Origin: Acrocarpospora macrocephala
GTDB lineage: Bacteria; Actinomycetota; Actinomycetes; Streptosporangiales; Streptosporangiaceae
NCBI RefSeq assembly: GCF_009687865.1
Contig: NZ_BLAE01000020.1
Span: 1-64,000 of the forward strand
DNA: 64,000 nt
Reading direction: 5' to 3'
Both the position numbers and the translations under genes were made by a program. Shown piece by piece: positions 43,401-57,100 of this stretch. A model generated the notes under the pieces. It was not told the origin of the DNA. It ran no database searches and saw nothing but the letters and a program-made list of their open reading frames with translations. Each line of letters starts with the position of its first letter. The first letter of the stretch is position 1.

Positions 43401-46400
43401 CATTCGCCGATGCCGATCGTCAGCACCGGATGGGGACTCACCTCCACGAACACGCGGTGGCGCTGCTCCAGCAGCTGCCCGACGGCCGGGGCGAAGTTGA
43501 CCGTGTTGCGCAGGTTGTCACACCAATACCCCGCGTCGAGTTCCGGCCCTTCCACCCACTGGCCGGTCACCGTCGACAGCATCGGCACCCGCACCGGACG
43601 CGGAGCCACCTCCGCCAGGACCTGGGCCAGCTCCGCACCGATCAGATCAACCTGAGCCGAATGCGACGCATAATCCACCGCGATACGGCGAACCCGCACC
43701 CCATCCCCGGCCAGTCGCTCGACCAGTTCCTCAATGGCCGCGACCTCACCGGCCACCACCACCGAATTCGGGCCGTTGATCGCCGCGACCGAGATCCGTC
43801 TGTCCCAGACGGCCAGCCGTTCACGGACCTGCTCGACCGGCAACGCCACCGAGGCCATCGCCCCGAGCCCGGCCAGCCGGTCGGCGATCAGGCGGCTGCG
43901 CAGCGCCACTATCCGGGCGCCGTCCTGCAACGACAGACCACCCGCGACCACCGCAGCCGCGATCTCACCCTGAGAGTGGCCGACCACCGCGCCGGGACGG
44001 ACCCCTAGCGACTCCCACACCGCCGCCAGCGACACCATCACCGCGAACGACACCGGCTGGACCACATCCACCCGATCCAGCGACGGAGCACCCTCGGTCT
44101 GCCGGATCACGTCCAGCAGCGACCACTCCACCAACGGCTCCAACGCCGCCGCACACTCCGCCATCCGACCCGCGAAGACCGGCGACTCCTCAAGCAGCCG
44201 CCCGCCCATACCCGCCCACTGCGCTCCCTGGCCTGGGAACACCCACGCCGACTTCCCTGCGACATCGGCCACGCCCGAGACAACGTGAGCCGCCGGCTCA
44301 CCTGCGCTCAGCGCACCCACACCCGCCAGCAACCCGCCACGATCCCGCCCGACCACCACCGCACGGTGCTCGAACACCGACCGCGACACCACCAGCGAGG
44401 ACCCGACATCCACCGGGTCCAGGTCGGCCGCCTCCACCTGCGTCGCCAGACGACGGGCCTGACCACGCAACGCCTCCGGAGTCTTCGCCGAGATCACCCA
44501 CGGCACCGCACCCGGCGCCTGTTCCTCCGACTCCGATACAGAAGCCTCCGGCCCCTGCTCCAAGATCACGTGCGCGTTGGTGCCACTGATCCCGAACGAC
44601 GACACACCCGCCCGGCGCGGACGGCCGGTCTCCGGCCACCTGGCCGGCTCGGTCAGCAGCTCCACCGCACCGGCCGACCAGTCCACATGCGATGAGGGAG
44701 CATCGACATGCAGCGTCTTGGGCAGCACGCCATGCCGGAGGGCCAGGACCATCTTGATCACACCCGCGACACCGGCGGCGGCCTGCGTGTGACCGATGTT
44801 CGACTTGATCGAACCCAGCAACAGCGGCCGGTCCTCGTCCCGATCCTGCCCATAGGTCGCCATCAGCGCCTGCGCCTCGATCGGGTCACCCAGCGTCGTA
44901 CCCGTACCGTGCGCCTCGACCGCGTCCACCTCGGCAGGAGATAGCCCAGCGACAGCCAGGGCCTGGCGGATCACCCGCTGCTGCGACGGACCGTTCGGCG
45001 CGGTCAACCCGTTCGACGCGCCGTCCTGGTTGACCGCCGACCCACGCACGATCGCCAGCACCTGATGCCCGTTGCGCTGAGCGTCCGACAACCGCTCCAG
45101 CACCACCATGCCCACGCCCTCGGAATAGCTGGTGCCGTCCGCCGCGTCAGCGAAAGACTTGCTCCGGCCATCGGGCGACAGGCCGCCCTGCGCGCTGAAA
45201 CCGATGAACACCGCCGGCGAGGCCATCACCGTCACACCACCGGCCAGCGCCAGATCGCACTCACCCGACCGCAGCGCCTGCACCCCCATGTGCATCGCCA
45301 CCAGCGACGACGAACACGCCGTGTCCACCGTCACCGCCGGACCCTCCAACCCCAGCGTGTACGAGATCCGGCCGGTCGCGACGCTTCCCGCGGCACCCGT
45401 GCTGATGAAGCCCATCGCCTCCAGCGGGAGTTCCGCGGTCATCGCGTAGTCGTGATACATCACACCGGCGAAAACACCCGTCCGGCTGCCCCGCAAAGAG
45501 AGCGGGTCCATACCCGCCTGCTCGAAAGCCTCCCAGGACGCCTCCAGCAGCAGCCGCTGCTGCGGATCCATCGCCAGCGCCTCACGCGGCGAGATCCCGA
45601 AGAAGCCAGGATCGAACTGCTCGCTGCTCTCCAGGAAGCCACCGTCGCGCACGTAACTGGTGCCCGGGTTATCCGGATCCGGGCTGTACAACGCTCCCAG
45701 ATCCCAGCCGCGTGTGGTCGGGAACTCACCGATCCCGTCCCCGCCCTCGCAAACCAGCCGCCACAGATCCTCCGGAGAGTCGACCTCGCCCGGAAAGCGG
45801 CACGACATGCCCACGATCACGATCGGATCGCTCGTCACCGGCGCCATCGCCGTGGGCACCACCACATCGGCGGTGGTGCCGGACAACTCGTTCAGCAGAA
45901 ACTCCGCCAGCACCACCGGAGTCGGATAGTCGAACACCAGCGTGGACGGCAACCGCAACCCGGTCGCGGCGTTCAACCGGTTACGCAACTCCACCGCGGT
46001 GAGCGAGTCGAAACCCAGCTCACGGAACTCCCGGCGCACCTCCACCGTCTCCGGCGAGACGTGCCCGAGCACCATGGCCACTTCGGTGCGCACCAGATCC
46101 AGCAGAACCTCGGCGCGCTCGGCCGCCCCCAGCGGAGCCAGCCGATTCAGCAACGTCGCCGCCACCACCGAACCGGACGCCGCCGACCGCCGACCGCCCC
46201 GCACCAGCCCCCGGAACAACGGAGAGACCTCGCCGAAGGCGCGCAGCACCGCCAGTTCCAACCGGAGCGGGATCACCACCGGCCGCGTCACCAGGCAGGC
46301 CGCGTCGAACAGCGCCAAGCCCTGTTCCACCGACAGCGGCGGCATGCCCGTCCGGGCGATCCGCCGCATGTCGACATCGCTCAGCGTGCCGGTCAAGCCG

Positions 46401-49400
46401 GTGTCCTGAGTCCAGGGACCCCACACCAGCGACAGCGCGGGCAGCCCCTCGGCATGACGCGACTCGGCCAGCGCGTCCAAGAACGTGTTCGCGGCGGCAT
46501 AGTTGGCCTGCCCAGCCGCGCCCATAACACCCGCGAGCGAGGAGAACAGTACGAACGCCGCGAGGTCCAGGCCCTGGGTCAGCTCGTGCAGGTGCCAGGC
46601 GGCGTCCACCTTCGGCCGCAGCACCGACTCCAGGCGCTCCGGCGTCAGCGAGGGAATCGTGCCGTCATCCAGCACACCGGCGGTGTGAACGACCGCGGTC
46701 AGCGGATGAGCGGCATCCACGCCGGCCAGCAGAGCCGCCACCTGATCCCGGTCGGCCATGTCACACGCCGCGACCGTGGCCTCGACACCGTGCGCGATCA
46801 ACTCGGCCTGCAACTCCACCGCACCCGGAGCCGCCAAACCCCGGCGGCTGGTCAGCAGCAGATGCCGTACGCCACGCTCGGCCACCAGATGCCGGGCCAG
46901 ATGACCGCCCAGACCACCGGTGCCACCGGTGATCAGCACCGTCCCGTTGGGATCCCACGGCCGCTCGACCTCTTCCGCGGGTGCCACCCGCGCCAGACGG
47001 GGAACCCGTACTCCACCCTCGCGCACCGCCACCTGCGGCTCACCCGAGACCAGCACCCCGGCCAGTACCGGTGCAGACAGCTCACCGTCGACATCGACCA
47101 GCAGGAACCGGCCCGGGTTCTCCCACTGCGCCGACCGCACCAGACCCCACACCGCAGCAGCCGCCAGATCGGCGACCGCCTCGCCCTCCCCCGCCGCCAC
47201 CGCACCACGAGTGACGAACACCAGCCGCGAAGCCTCGAACCGCTCATCGGCCAGCCACCGCCGCAACAGCCCCAGGACCTGAGCGACCAGCTCGTGCGTC
47301 GACTCCACGGTGCCGGCCGTCTCCGACGAGCTGACACGGAGAGTCAGCACATCCGGCACCACCTCCAGCAGCGCCAAGTCAGCGAGAACCTCTGCGGTGA
47401 GCTCAGCCACATCCAGCCCGGCATCGGACACCGGCGCGTGAGCCGGCACCCATTCCAGCCCGAACAACGCCTCCCGCTCCGCCCCCGGACCACTGCCGGC
47501 GGCGGCGAGCTGGTCGGCCGAGACTGGCCGCGACACCAGCGACCGCGCGGAGAGCACCGGCTCTCCGGCGGCGTCCACCGCGCTCACCGACACGGCGTCG
47601 TCGCCCACCTTGGCCAGGCGGACGCGCAGCAGTGCCGCTCCGGTGGCGTACAGGGTCACCTCCTGCCAGGAGAAGGGCAGCCGCGTACCCGCCGCGGTGT
47701 CCAGCCCGGCGAACGCGATCGCGTGCAGGGCAGCGTCCAGCAACGCGGGATGCACCCCGAACGCACCGGCATCCGACTGCGCCTGCTCCGGCAACGCGAC
47801 CTCGGCGAAGACCTCACCACCGGTGCCACGCCAGGCCCCCCGCAGGCCCTGGAACACCGGGCCGTACCCCAGCCCTCCCGCTGCCAGCTCTTCGTACAGC
47901 CCGTCCAGCTCGATCGCGGTCGCGCCGGCCGGGGGCCACGCCGCCGTATCGAAGTGCGCGGCGGCCTGAGCGTCCGTGGCGAGCGTCCCGGTGGCGTGCC
48001 GCACCCACTGCGCCTCGTCACCGGCCTGCGCCGGCCGGGAGTAGACACTCAGGGTCCGGCGGCCGGTCTCCTCCGGGGCGCCTACCGCGACCTGGACCGC
48101 GACCGCGTCATCCTTACCCAGCACCAGCGGCGCGGCCAGGGTCAGCTCCTCGACCAGGCCACATCCGACCTGGTCACCCGCACGGACCGCCAGCTCCAAG
48201 AATCCGGTGCCCGGGAAGAACACCATCCCCGCCACCGTATGATCAGCCAGCCACGGCTGCGTTCGCAGCGAGATACGCCCGGTCAGCACCACTCCGTCGG
48301 AATCGGCCAACCCGACCGCGGCACCAAGCAGCGGATGATCCGTCGCGGCCAGACCCGCCGCCGCCACGTCCCCCGCACCGGCACCGGCGCTCTCAAGCCA
48401 GTACCGGCGGTGCTGAAAGGCGTAGGTCGGCAGGTCCACCCGGCGTCCACCGGTCAGCACGGCCTGCCAGTCCACCGTCACGCCGCGCACGAACAGCTCG
48501 GCTGCCGAGACCAGAACCCGGTCCAGCCCGCCCTCGTCCCGGCGCAGCGTCCCGGCGATCACCGCGTCCACCGCGGCTTCATCCACGCATTCGCCGATGC
48601 CGATCGTCAGCACCGGATGCGAGCTCACCTCGACAAACGCCCGATACCGCTGCTCCAGCAGCTGCCCGATCGCCGGGGCGAAGTTGACCGTGTTGCGCAG
48701 GTTGTCACACCAGTACGCCGCGTCGAGTTCCGGCCCCTCCAGCCACCGGCCGGTCACCGTCGACAGCATCGGCACCCGCACCTGCTGCGGCACCACCCCG
48801 GTCAGGACCTGGGCCAGTTCCGCACCGATCAGATCGACCTGAGCCGAATGCGAGGCGTAATCCACCGCGATCCGGCGGACCCGCACCCCGTCCTCGGTCA
48901 GGTGCTCCACCAGCTCCTCGACGGCGTGCAGTTCACCGGCCACCACCACTGAGCGAGGGCCGTTGATGGCCGCGACCGACACCCGGCCGTCCCAGGACGA
49001 CAGCCGCTCACGCACCTGCTCGACCGGCAACGCCACCGACGCCATCGCCCCGAGCCCCGCCAGCCGGTCGGCGATCAGGCGGCTGCGCAACGCCACCACC
49101 CGGGCGCCGTCCTGCAACGACAGGCCACCCGCGACCACCGCGGCCGCGATCTCGCCCTGAGAGTGGCCGACCACGGCGTCGGGACGGGCTTCCAGCGATT
49201 CCCATACCGCCGCCAAGGAGACCATCACCGCGAACGACACCGGCTGGACCACATCCACCCGATCCAGCGACGGAGCGTCCTCGGCCTGGCGGATCACGTC
49301 CAGCAGTGACCACTCCACGAACGGCTCCAGCACCGCCGCGCACTCCGCCATCCGGCCCGCGAAGACCGGCGACTCCTCAAGGAGGGCAGCACCCATGCCT

Positions 49401-51142
49401 GCCCACTGGGCTCCCTGACCCGGGAACACCCACACCGACTTCCCGACGACGTCGGCCACACCCGTGACCACCCGAGCCGCCGACCCCACTGCGATCACGC
49501 CACCACGCAGGGAGGCTCCGGCGTCGTCCGTGCTCAGCGGACCGAGACCAGCCAGCAACTCCTCGCGATCACGCCCGACCACCACCGCGCGGCGCTCGAA
49601 CATCGACCGCATTGTGGCCAGCGAGAACGCCACATCGACCAGCCGCAGATCGTCCGCCGCCTCCACATACTCGGCCAGACGGCCGGCCTGCGCCCGCAAC
49701 GCCTCATCGGATCTGCCCGAGATCACGCACGGCAGCACACCCGCCACCGGCGCCGGGTCCGCCACGTCCGGCTCGGCCTGCGGCGCCTCCGGCGCCTGCT
49801 CCAAGATCATGTGCACATTCGTGCCGCTCATCCCGAACGACGACACACCCGCCCGGCGCGGACGGCCCGTCTGCGGCCACTCCACCGGCTCCGTCAGCAG
49901 TTCGACCGCGCCCGAGTCCCAGTCCACCCGCGAAGATCGCTCGTCCACATGCAGCGTCTTGGGCAGCACCCCATGCCGGAGAGCCAGGATCGTCTTGATC
50001 ACGCTGGCCACACCCGCCGCGGCCTGCGTGTGACCGATGTTCGACTTGACCGCCCCGAGCAGGAGCGGCTGCCCCTCTGGCCGGTCCTTGCCGTACGTGG
50101 CCAGCAGCGCCTGGGCCTCGATCGGGTCACCCAGCGTCGTCCCGGTGCCATGCGCCTCGACCGCGTCCACGTCAGCGGGACTCAGTCCCGCGACGGCCAG
50201 CGCCTTGCGGATCACCCGCCGCTGCGAAGGACCGTTCGGCGCGGTCAACCCGTTGGACGCGCCATCCTGATTGACCGCGGAACCCCGGACGATGGCGAGG
50301 ATCTCGTGCCCGTTGCGGCGGGCGTCCGACAACCGCTCCAGCACCAGCACGCCCACGCCCTCAGACCAGCCCGTGCCGTTCGCGGTGTCGGCGAACGCCT
50401 TGCACCGGCCGTCGGGCGCCATCGCGCCCTGCGCGTTGAACCCGAGGAACACCAGCGGCGACGCCATCACGGTCACCCCGCAGGCCAGCGCCAGCGAGCA
50501 CTCACCCGACCGCAGCGCCTGCGCCGCGAGGTGAATCGCCACCAGCGACGAGGAACAGGCCGTGTCCACCGTCATCGCCGGGCCCTCCAGGCCCAGCGTG
50601 TAGGACAGGCGTCCGGACAGCACACTGGCCACCGTTCCGGTGACGCTGTCGCCCTGCCCGCCTTCCAGGACCAGGCTCATGTAGTCCTGGCCGTTGGTGC
50701 CCACGAACACGCCGGTGGAGCTGCCCTTCAGCGAGACCCGGTCGATCCCGGCCCGCTCGATCGCCTCCCACGACGTCTCAAGCAGCACCCGCTGCTGCGG
50801 ATCCATCCCCACTGCCTCACGCGGCGAGATCCCGAAGAACCCGGCGTCGAACTCCACCGCATCGGACAGGAACCCGCCCTGGCATCCGACCCCCATGGCC
50901 GAAATGCCCTCCACATCCCAGTCCCGATCGACCGGGAAGGAGGAGATCGCGTCCTCACCGTTGATCAGTAACCGCCAGAAGTCCTCAGGCGAGCCGACTC
51001 CGCCGGGAAAGCGGCATGCCATCGACACGATCGCGATCGGATCGTGCCGGTGCGACTCCAACTCTTCAAGCCGTCGACGGGTCTCGTGGAGATCGGCGGT
51101 GACCCACTTCAGGTACTCAACGAGCTTCCGATCTTCGGACAT
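40439..51142 (-). CDS. pksD: two methylmalonyl modules, both KS-AT-DH-KR-ACP
   Basis: This PKS has 3,567 aa. An N-terminal docking helix ([13 protein letters not shown]...) is followed by module 1: KS Cys196, AT with GHSQGE (659) and YASH (about 760; methylmalonyl), DH His968/Asp1136, B-type KR Tyr1548 (LDD), ACP Ser1713. Module 2: KS Cys1943, methylmalonyl-type AT (about 2388 and 2489), DH His2695/Asp2861 (DAASH in place of the usual DAALH), KR Tyr3276 with LVD, which still keeps the B-type aspartate, and ACP Ser3442. The C-terminus is a docking helix ([17 protein letters not shown]). Two successive methyl-branched alkenes are predicted. ATG 51142 is chosen for the docking consensus and for GGAGGG (51151-51156) 8 nt upstream; the frame opens at GTG 51175. 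It lies 29 nt after pksC and 36 nt before pksE, so the three genes form one operon. Confidence 0.96.
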   Translation of the reverse strand: MSEDRKLVEYLKWVTADLHETRRRLEELESHRHDPIAIVSMACRFPGGVGSPEDFWRLLINGEDAISSFPVDRDWDVEGISAMGVGCQGGFLSDAVEFDAGFFGISPREAVGMDPQQRVLLETSWEAIERAGIDRVSLKGSSTGVFVGTNGQDYMSLVLEGGQGDSVTGTVASVLSGRLSYTLGLEGPAMTVDTACSSSLVAIHLAAQALRSGECSLALACGVTVMASPLVFLGFNAQGAMAPDGRCKAFADTANGTGWSEGVGVLVLERLSDARRNGHEILAIVRGSAVNQDGASNGLTAPNGPSQRRVIRKALAVAGLSPADVDAVEAHGTGTTLGDPIEAQALLATYGKDRPEGQPLLLGAVKSNIGHTQAAAGVASVIKTILALRHGVLPKTLHVDERSSRVDWDSGAVELLTEPVEWPQTGRPRRAGVSSFGMSGTNVHMILEQAPEAPQAEPDVADPAPVAGVLPCVISGRSDEALRAQAGRLAEYVEAADDLRLVDVAFSLATMRSMFERRAVVVGRDREELLAGLGPLSTDDAGASLRGGVIAVGSAARVVTGVADVVGKSVWVFPGQGAQWAGMGAALLEESPVFAGRMAECAAVLEPFVEWSLLDVIRQAEDAPSLDRVDVVQPVSFAVMVSLAAVWESLEARPDAVVGHSQGEIAAAVVAGGLSLQDGARVVALRSRLIADRLAGLGAMASVALPVEQVRERLSSWDGRVSVAAINGPRSVVVAGELHAVEELVEHLTEDGVRVRRIAVDYASHSAQVDLIGAELAQVLTGVVPQQVRVPMLSTVTGRWLEGPELDAAYWCDNLRNTVNFAPAIGQLLEQRYRAFVEVSSHPVLTIGIGECVDEAAVDAVIAGTLRRDEGGLDRVLVSAAELFVRGVTVDWQAVLTGGRRVDLPTYAFQHRRYWLESAGAGAGDVAAAGLAATDHPLLGAAVGLADSDGVVLTGRISLRTQPWLADHTVAGMVFFPGTGFLELAVRAGDQVGCGLVEELTLAAPLVLGKDDAVAVQVAVGAPEETGRRTLSVYSRPAQAGDEAQWVRHATGTLATDAQAAAHFDTAAWPPAGATAIELDGLYEELAAGGLGYGPVFQGLRGAWRGTGGEVFAEVALPEQAQSDAGAFGVHPALLDAALHAIAFAGLDTAAGTRLPFSWQEVTLYATGAALLRVRLAKVGDDAVSVSAVDAAGEPVLSARSLVSRPVSADQLAAAGSGPGAEREALFGLEWVPAHAPVSDAGLDVAELTAEVLADLALLEVVPDVLTLRVSSSETAGTVESTHELVAQVLGLLRRWLADERFEASRLVFVTRGAVAAGEGEAVADLAAAAVWGLVRSAQWENPGRFLLVDVDGELSAPVLAGVLVSGEPQVAVREGGVRVPRLARVAPAEEVERPWDPNGTVLITGGTGGLGGHLARHLVAERGVRHLLLTSRRGLAAPGAVELQAELIAHGVEATVAACDMADRDQVAALLAGVDAAHPLTAVVHTAGVLDDGTIPSLTPERLESVLRPKVDAAWHLHELTQGLDLAAFVLFSSLAGVMGAAGQANYAAANTFLDALAESRHAEGLPALSLVWGPWTQDTGLTGTLSDVDMRRIARTGMPPLSVEQGLALFDAACLVTRPVVIPLRLELAVLRAFGEVSPLFRGLVRGGRRSAASGSVVAATLLNRLAPLGAAERAEVLLDLVRTEVAMVLGHVSPETVEVRREFRELGFDSLTAVELRNRLNAATGLRLPSTLVFDYPTPVVLAEFLLNELSGTTADVVVPTAMAPVTSDPIVIVGMSCRFPGEVDSPEDLWRLVCEGGDGIGEFPTTRGWDLGALYSPDPDNPGTSYVRDGGFLESSEQFDPGFFGISPREALAMDPQQRLLLEASWEAFEQAGMDPLSLRGSRTGVFAGVMYHDYAMTAELPLEAMGFISTGAAGSVATGRISYTLGLEGPAVTVDTACSSSLVAMHMGVQALRSGECDLALAGGVTVMASPAVFIGFSAQGGLSPDGRSKSFADAADGTSYSEGVGMVVLERLSDAQRNGHQVLAIVRGSAVNQDGASNGLTAPNGPSQQRVIRQALAVAGLSPAEVDAVEAHGTGTTLGDPIEAQALMATYGQDRDEDRPLLLGSIKSNIGHTQAAAGVAGVIKMVLALRHGVLPKTLHVDAPSSHVDWSAGAVELLTEPARWPETGRPRRAGVSSFGISGTNAHVILEQGPEASVSESEEQAPGAVPWVISAKTPEALRGQARRLATQVEAADLDPVDVGSSLVVSRSVFEHRAVVVGRDRGGLLAGVGALSAGEPAAHVVSGVADVAGKSAWVFPGQGAQWAGMGGRLLEESPVFAGRMAECAAALEPLVEWSLLDVIRQTEGAPSLDRVDVVQPVSFAVMVSLAAVWESLGVRPGAVVGHSQGEIAAAVVAGGLSLQDGARIVALRSRLIADRLAGLGAMASVALPVEQVRERLAVWDRRISVAAINGPNSVVVAGEVAAIEELVERLAGDGVRVRRIAVDYASHSAQVDLIGAELAQVLAEVAPRPVRVPMLSTVTGQWVEGPELDAGYWCDNLRNTVNFAPAVGQLLEQRHRVFVEVSPHPVLTIGIGECVDEAAADAVIAGTLRRDEGGLDRVLISAAELFVRGVTVDWQAVLPGGRQVDLPTYAFQHQRFWPNTRQSGDPRVLGLSATGHPLLGAAIPLANSDGVVLTGRLSVSAQPWLADHMVAGSVVVPGSVFVELAIRAGDQVGCDLVAELALAAPLALVEHEAVVVQVSVDAPQEGRRSLSVHTRSADAADEGQWVLRATGTLATGTPKAVPFDAAVWPPAGATAIELEGLYEELAKESFAYGPAFQGLRAAWQGADGEVFAELSLPEQAGDAASFGLHPALLDAASHAAPFAGLDDAEGVQAPSSWGEVCLHASGASMLRVRLARTGDDAFSLFAVDAAGEPVVSARSVVMRPMATEHVAGSDHRGAGWDSLFGVDWSVADGLPEADPAPVTVLDLDPLDLSSLLESGPVPGVVLTELVSDPAAGVVESAHELTARVLDLLQRWLADERFADSRLVFLTRGAVAVRDGDAVTDLPAAAAWGLVRSAQSEDPGRFLLVDVDDQESSPLDVLPGVLASTEPQAAIREGEVLVPRLARLSPDEHDAPAWNPEGTVLITGGTGGLGALFARHVVAERGVRHLLLTSRRGLDAPGAVELQAELIAHGVEVTIAACDMADRDAVAALLARVPAGHPLTAVIHTAGVLVDGTIPSLTPERLDSVLRPKVDAAWHLHELTRSSDLAGFVVFSSLAGVMGNAGQGNYAAANAFLDSLVQLRRAQGLPGSSLAWGLWAQGTGMTGELGAINLQRMARAGMPALSAEQGLAVFEAATASARAAVVAARLDLSVLRRFPEVPHLMRGLVRAGRRSAVSTSLGGDADLVRRLAGLGDAERVRLVTELVRAQAAAVLGHASADAVQARREFRELGFDSLTAVELRNRLNAVTGLRLPATLIFDCPTPASLAEYVLAEITPGANTEVELSLLADLDRFETAFSGNALDDRARNGIATRLRHLLAKVSESGTETSETAVAGMLESASTEEILSFIDNELGRSRDL
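40730..45835 (-). other. pksD module 2: KS-AT(methylmalonyl)-DH-KR(B)-ACP
   Basis: Key codons: KS Cys 45314-45316, AT GHSQGE about 43964-43982, DH His 43058-43060 and Asp 42560-42562, KR Tyr 41315-41317, ACP Ser 40817-40819. Predicted outcome: alkene C6=C7 with a methyl on C6, conjugated to the module 1 alkene. Confidence 0.92.
45841..46080. repeat. Near-identical repeat copy 1 (pksD ACP-1/KS-2 junction)
   Basis: This tract matches 62736-62975 in pksC at roughly 97% by eye and covers an ACP and the linker to the following KS. Confidence 0.75.
45890..51050 (-). other. pksD module 1: KS-AT(methylmalonyl)-DH-KR(B)-ACP
   Basis: Key codons: KS Cys 50555-50557, AT GHSQGE 49151-49168, YASH about 48847-48862, DH His 48239-48241 and Asp 47735-47737, KR Tyr 46499-46501, ACP Ser 46004-46006. 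Predicted outcome: alkene C8=C9 with a methyl on C8. The KS has LALACG where the other modules have LALAGG. Confidence 0.93.
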
Positions 51143-51171
51143 CAGAGTGGCCCTCCAATTCAGACGCGGGG

Positions 51172-54100
51172 TCACAGATCTTTCGAGCGGCCCAGCTCGT
51201 TGTCGATGAAACTCAGGATTTCCTCGGTGCTCGCCGATTCGAGCATGTCGGCGACCGCGATTTCACTAGTGTCCGTGTCGCTCTCGCTCACCATCGCCAG
51301 CAGTTGACGCAGCCGGGTCGCGATGCCGTTGCGAGTGAGCTCATCGAGGGCGTCGCCGGAGAGAACGGCCTCGACCCTGTCGAGATCACCCAGCACCGTC
51401 GGCTCTGCTGCGGTGTCCGCCTCGGGCGCCATCTCCGTCACGATGTGCTCGGCGAGGCTGGCGGGGGTGGGGTAGTCGAAGATGAGCGTCATCGGCAACC
51501 GCAGCCCCGTCACCGCGTTCAGCCGGTTACGCAGCTCGACCGTGGTGAGCGAGTCGAAGCCCAGCTCGCGGAACTCCCGCCCCGCCTCAATCGCGTCCGC
51601 CGACGCGTGCCCGAGCACCGCCGCCGCCTGCGACCGCACCAGCTCCACCACCAGCCAGATCTGCTCGGCCTTCGCCATACCGGCCAGCTGCCGGGACAGC
51701 GCCTCGCCCGCGTCGCCACCCGCCGACCCCGACGCCGCCGTGCGGCGGGTGCCGCGTACCAGCCCGCGGAACAGCGGCGGGACCAGCTGGGCGGGCATCG
51801 GCGGCAGGTTCATCGGGACCGGGAGCACCAGCGGCGAATCCGAGCCGATGGCCGTGTCGAACAGGGCCAGCCCCTGCTCGGTGGTGATGGGCGGCAGCCC
51901 GGCGGCGGTCATCCGCTGGACCTCGGCCTGCGACAAACTCCCGATCATGCCGCTGGTCTGCGCCCACAATCCCCAGGCCAGGGACAGGCCCGGCAGTCCT
52001 TGAGCGCGGCGGGTGGCCATCAGCGCGTCCAGCCAGACGTTGGCCGCCGCGTAGTTGCCCTGACCGGCGTTGCCCGTCACACCGGCCAGTGAGGAGAAGA
52101 CCATGAAGTCGGCCAGGTCCAGGTCCTGGGTCAGCTCGTGCAGGTGCCAGGCGGCGTCCACCTTCGGCCGCAGCACCGACTCCAGCCGCTCCGGCGTCAG
52201 CGACGCGATGGTCCCGTCGTCCAGCACACCCGCGGTGTGAATCACCGCGGTCAGCGGATGCTCGGTGCCGATTCCGGCCAGCAAACCGGCCACCGCATCC
52301 CGGTCGGCCACATCGCAGGCGGCGATGGTCACCTGCGCGCCCAGTTCCTGCTCCAGCTCGCGTGCGCCGGTCGCTTCCAGACCTCTTCGGCTGACCAGCA
52401 GCAGGTGTCGTACGCCGTGCTCGGCCACCAGATGCCGGGCCACCTCCGCGCCCAGACCGCCGGTGCCACCGGTGATCAGCACGGTGCCTTCCGGGTTCCA
52501 GCGGCGCGGCATGGTCAGCACGATCTTGCCGGTGTGGCGGGCCTGGCTCATGAACCGGAACGCCTCACGGCCCCGCCGCACATCCCACGCCGTGACGGGT
52601 AGCGGTCGCAGCTCGCCGGTTGCGAACAGCCCTGCCAGCTCGGTCAGGATCTCCCGCAGTCGCTGAGGTCCGGCGTCCATCATGTCGAACCAGCGGTAGG
52701 TCAGCCCGGGGAACTGCTCCTGGTCACGGATGTCCAGCTTGCCCATCTCGATGAACCGGCCACCCGGGCGCAGCAACCGCGCGGTAGCGTCGATGAACTC
52801 GCCGGTCAGCGAGTTCAGGACCACATCGATCCCCCGCCCGCTGAACCGCTCCTCGAACTCCAGGGTGCGGGAGGACGCGATGTGATCGTCGGGGATGCCC
52901 AGCGAGCGGAGGACGTCCCACTTGGCCGGGCTGGCCGTGGCGAACACCTCAACGCCCAGGCGCTGGGCCAGCTGGATCGCCGCCATGCCCACGCCGCCCG
53001 TGCCTGCGTGCACCAGCAGCGACTCGCCCGGCCGCAGCCCGGCCAGATCCATCAGCCCGTAATAGGACGTCAAGAACGCCACCGGAATCGTCGCCGCCTG
53101 CTCGAAGGAGACCCCGTCGGGCACCTTCGCCAAGGCCGTGGCCGCGGCGACGACCACCGGGCCGAAGGCGCCCTCGGCCAGACCCATCACGCGGTCTCCC
53201 GGGCGCAGGTCGTCCACCTCGGGGCCGACCTCCAGCACCACGCCGGCGGCCTCGCTGCCCATCAGACTGGCCATGTCCTGGTACCAGCCCAGCGCGTTCA
53301 ACCCGTCCAGCAGGTCCCGGAAGTTGACGCCCGTCGCGTGTACCGCGACGCGTACCTGTCCGGCTCCCAGCGGTTCCGCCGCCCTCGGGAAGGGAAGCAG
53401 TTCCAGCGCGTCCAGGCTGCCCTTGGCCTGGCTGCCCAGCCGCCACGGCACCCCTGCCGGAGGCACCAACCCTGCCCCCGACACCAGCGGCGCCAACCGT
53501 GGCACGCGCACCCCACCGGCGCGCACTGCTACCTGCGGCTCATCGCTGGCCAGCACCCCGGCCAGAACCGAGCCCGGCAGCTCACCATCGACATCCACCA
53601 GGACGAACCGCCCCGGATTCTCCGACTGCGCACTACGGACAAGACCCCACACGGCCGCAGCCGCCAGATCGGCGACCGCCTCGCCCTCGCCAGCCGAGAC
53701 CGCGCCGCGTGTCACGAACACCAGCCGCGAGTCCTCCAACCGCTCGTCGGCAAGCCATCCCTGCAAGAGTTCCAGCGCCGCAGCGGTCACCTCATGCGCG
53801 CAGGCCACCGCGTCCCCAGCCGGATCGGTCCCGATCCCGGCCAGCACCACACCCGGCACCGGATCCGCCTCGGCCAGCGCCGACAGATCCGGATGAACCT
53901 CGGCCTGCTCCGTGGCAAGACCCAGCGTGTCGGGGCCGACCACCGCCACCGGCACCGGATCGGCCGCCGGAAGATCCGAAAGCGCGGTCCATTCCAGCCG
54001 GAACAGCCCGTCTCCCATCGTCGCCTGGCCACCGGCCGCGGTTGCGAGCAGATCCGCCGAGAACGAACGCAGCGCCAGCGACCGCGCCGACACCACCGGC

Positions 54101-57100
54101 GCGCCCGCCGCGTCCACCGCCACCAACTCCACCGAGTCGGCGGCGGTGCGGGCCAGCCGGACCCGCAACACCGACGCTCCCACGGCCTCCAGGGACACCC
54201 CGGTCCAGGAGAACGGCACCAGGCCACCCTCGGAATCGTCAAGCCCGGCGAAGGCCACCACGTGCAACGCCGCGTCCAGCAGCGCCGGATGCAAACCGAA
54301 CGTCGCCGCCTCCGACTGCGCCTGCTCGGGCAACGCGACCTCGGCGAAGACCTCACCGTCAGATCCGCGCCAGGCCGCCCGCAGCCCCCGGAACACCGGG
54401 CCGTAGCCGAACCCATCCGCGACCAGGTCCTCGTACAACCCGTCCAGGTCAATCGCGGTCGCGCCCCGTGGCGGCCAGATCCCGGCGTCGAACGACCCGG
54501 CTTCCGCGGAACCGGTCGCGAGCATGCCGGTGGCGTGCCGTACCCACGGGGTGTCGGCGACGGCTTCCGCCGAGCGGGCGTAGACGTTCACGCTCCGGCG
54601 GCCCGACTCGTCGGGCGCGCTCACCGACACCTGCACCGCGACCGCGTCGTCCGCGCTCAGCACCAGCGGCGCGGTCAGGGTCAGCTCCTCCACCAGGTCA
54701 CAGCCGACCTGGTCACCCGCCCGGATCGCCAGTTCCAGGAACCCGGTGCCCGGGAAGATCATCATCCCGGCCACCACGTGATCGGCCAGCCACGGATGCG
54801 ACCGCACCGACAGGCGGCCGGTAAGCAGCACCCCGTCGGAGTCGGCCAGGCCCACCGCCGCACCCAGCAGCGGATGACCCGCTGTCGCCAGCCCCGCCGC
54901 CGCCACGTTCCCCACCTGAGACGCCAGCCCCTTGGGCCAGAACCACTGATGCTGGAAGGCGTACGTCGGCAGGTCCACCCGGCGCCCGCTCGGCAGCACC
55001 GCCTGCCAGTCCACCGCCACCCCGTGCACGTGCAGCTCGGCCAGCGCCGTCAGCACAGCCGTGTGCTCGTCCCTGTCCTTACGCAGCGTCGGCACCAGCG
55101 CCACATCAGCGTCGTGTACGTCCACCGCGAGGGTGCCGGCAGCCATGGCGGCCAGCACCCCGTCAGGGCCCAGCTCCAGATAGGCCCGTACGCCCTGGGC
55201 GTGCAGCGTGCGGACGCCAGCGGCGAAGCGGACCGCGCCACGGACCTGATCCACCCAGTAGTCCGGCGAGCACACCTGCTCGGCCGTGGCCGCCTCCCCG
55301 GTCAATGTCGACACGATCGGGATACGCGGCAGGTGGTAGGTGAGCCTGCCGGCCACCGTGCGGAAGTCCGCCAGCATCGGATCCATCAACGGCGAGTGGA
55401 ACGCGTGCGACACCCGCAACCGTCGCGTCTTGACCCCGCGCTCCCCCAGCGTGGCGGCGACCTCAAGGACCGGCTGCTCGGCCCCTGAGAGCACCAGCGA
55501 GTCAGGACCGTTCACCGCCGCGATCGACACCTCACCCTCACGACCGGCCAGCAGGTCGGCGACCTGGTCTTCCGACGCCTGGACCGCGACCATCGCCCCA
55601 CCCGCGGGAAGGGCCTGCATCAACCGCGCCCGGGCCGCCACCAGCGCACACGCATCACTCAGCGAGAGCACCCCGGCCACATGCGCCGCCGTGATCTCCC
55701 CGATCGAATGCCCCGCCAGCACATCCGGACGCACACCCCACGACTCCACCAGCCGGAACAGAGCGGTCTCCAGCGCGAACAACGCCGGCTGCGCCCACCC
55801 CGTCTGGTCCAGCGACTCCGGCTCGGTGAACATCACATCGCGCAACGATCCGTCGAGCAGTGGATCCAGCTCGGCGATCACCTCGTCCAAAGCCTCGGCG
55901 AACACCGGGAAGCGGTCGTACAGCTCCCGGCCCATCCCCACCCGCTGACTGCCCTGACCGGTGAACAACACCGCGAGCTTCGGCTCCGTCGCGGCCACGC
56001 CGCGCACCACACCCGCACCCGGCCGGTCCTCGGCCAGCGCACCCAGCCCGGCCAGCAGACCATCGCGATCACTCGCCAGCACCACCGCACGATGCTCGAA
56101 CGCCGACCGCGTCGTCGCGAGCGAGAACGCCACATCGGCCAAGGCCGGCTCGTCGTGGGCCGCCACATGCGCGGCCAGCCGGTCGGCCTGCGCCCGCAGC
56201 ACCTCTGCCGTACGGGCCGACACCAGCACCGGAACCACCTCGGTGACCGGTTCCCGATCCACCGCACCCGGCTCGGCCTGCGGTCCTTCCTCCAAGATCA
56301 CATGCGCGTTGGTGCCGCTGATCCCGAACGAGGAGACACCGGCCCTGCGCGGGTGACCGTTCCGGGGCCACTCAGCCGACTCGGTCAGCAGTTCCACCGC
56401 GCCGGAGGTCCAGTCCACGTGCGAGGACGGCTCGTCCACGTGCAGCGTCTTGGGCAGCATGCCGTGGCGCATCGCCAGCACCATCTTGATCACACCGGCG
56501 ACACCCGCGGCCGCCTGCGTGTGACCGAAGTTGGACTTGATCGCGCCCACCAGCAGCGGCCGATCCTCCGGCCGATCCTTGCCGTAGGTGGCCAGCAGCG
56601 CCTGCGCCTCGATCGGGTCACCCAGCTTCGTACCCGTGCCGTGCGCCTCCACCGCGTCCACCTCGGACGGCGACAACCCGGAAACCGCCAGCGCCTGCCG
56701 GATCACCCGCTGCTGCGAAGGACCATTCGGCGCGGTCAACCCGTTGGACGCGCCGTCCTGGTTGATCGCCGAACCACGCACCACCGCCAGCACCTCGTGC
56801 CCGTTGCGGCGAGCGTCAGACAACCGCTCCAGCACCACCACACCCACGCCCTCAGACCAGGTCGTGCCGTCGGCGGCGTCGGCGAACGCCTTGCACCGCC
56901 CGTCCGGCGACAGGACGCCTTGTGCGCTGAACCCCATGAACCCGAACGGGGTGGTCATCACCGTGACACCGCCGGCCAGCGCCAGGCCGCACTCGCCCGC
57001 CCGCAGCGCCTGCGCCGCCATGTGCATCGCCACCAGCGACGACGAACACGCGGTGTCCACCGTCACCGCCGGACCCTCCAGACCCAGGGTGTACGAGAGA

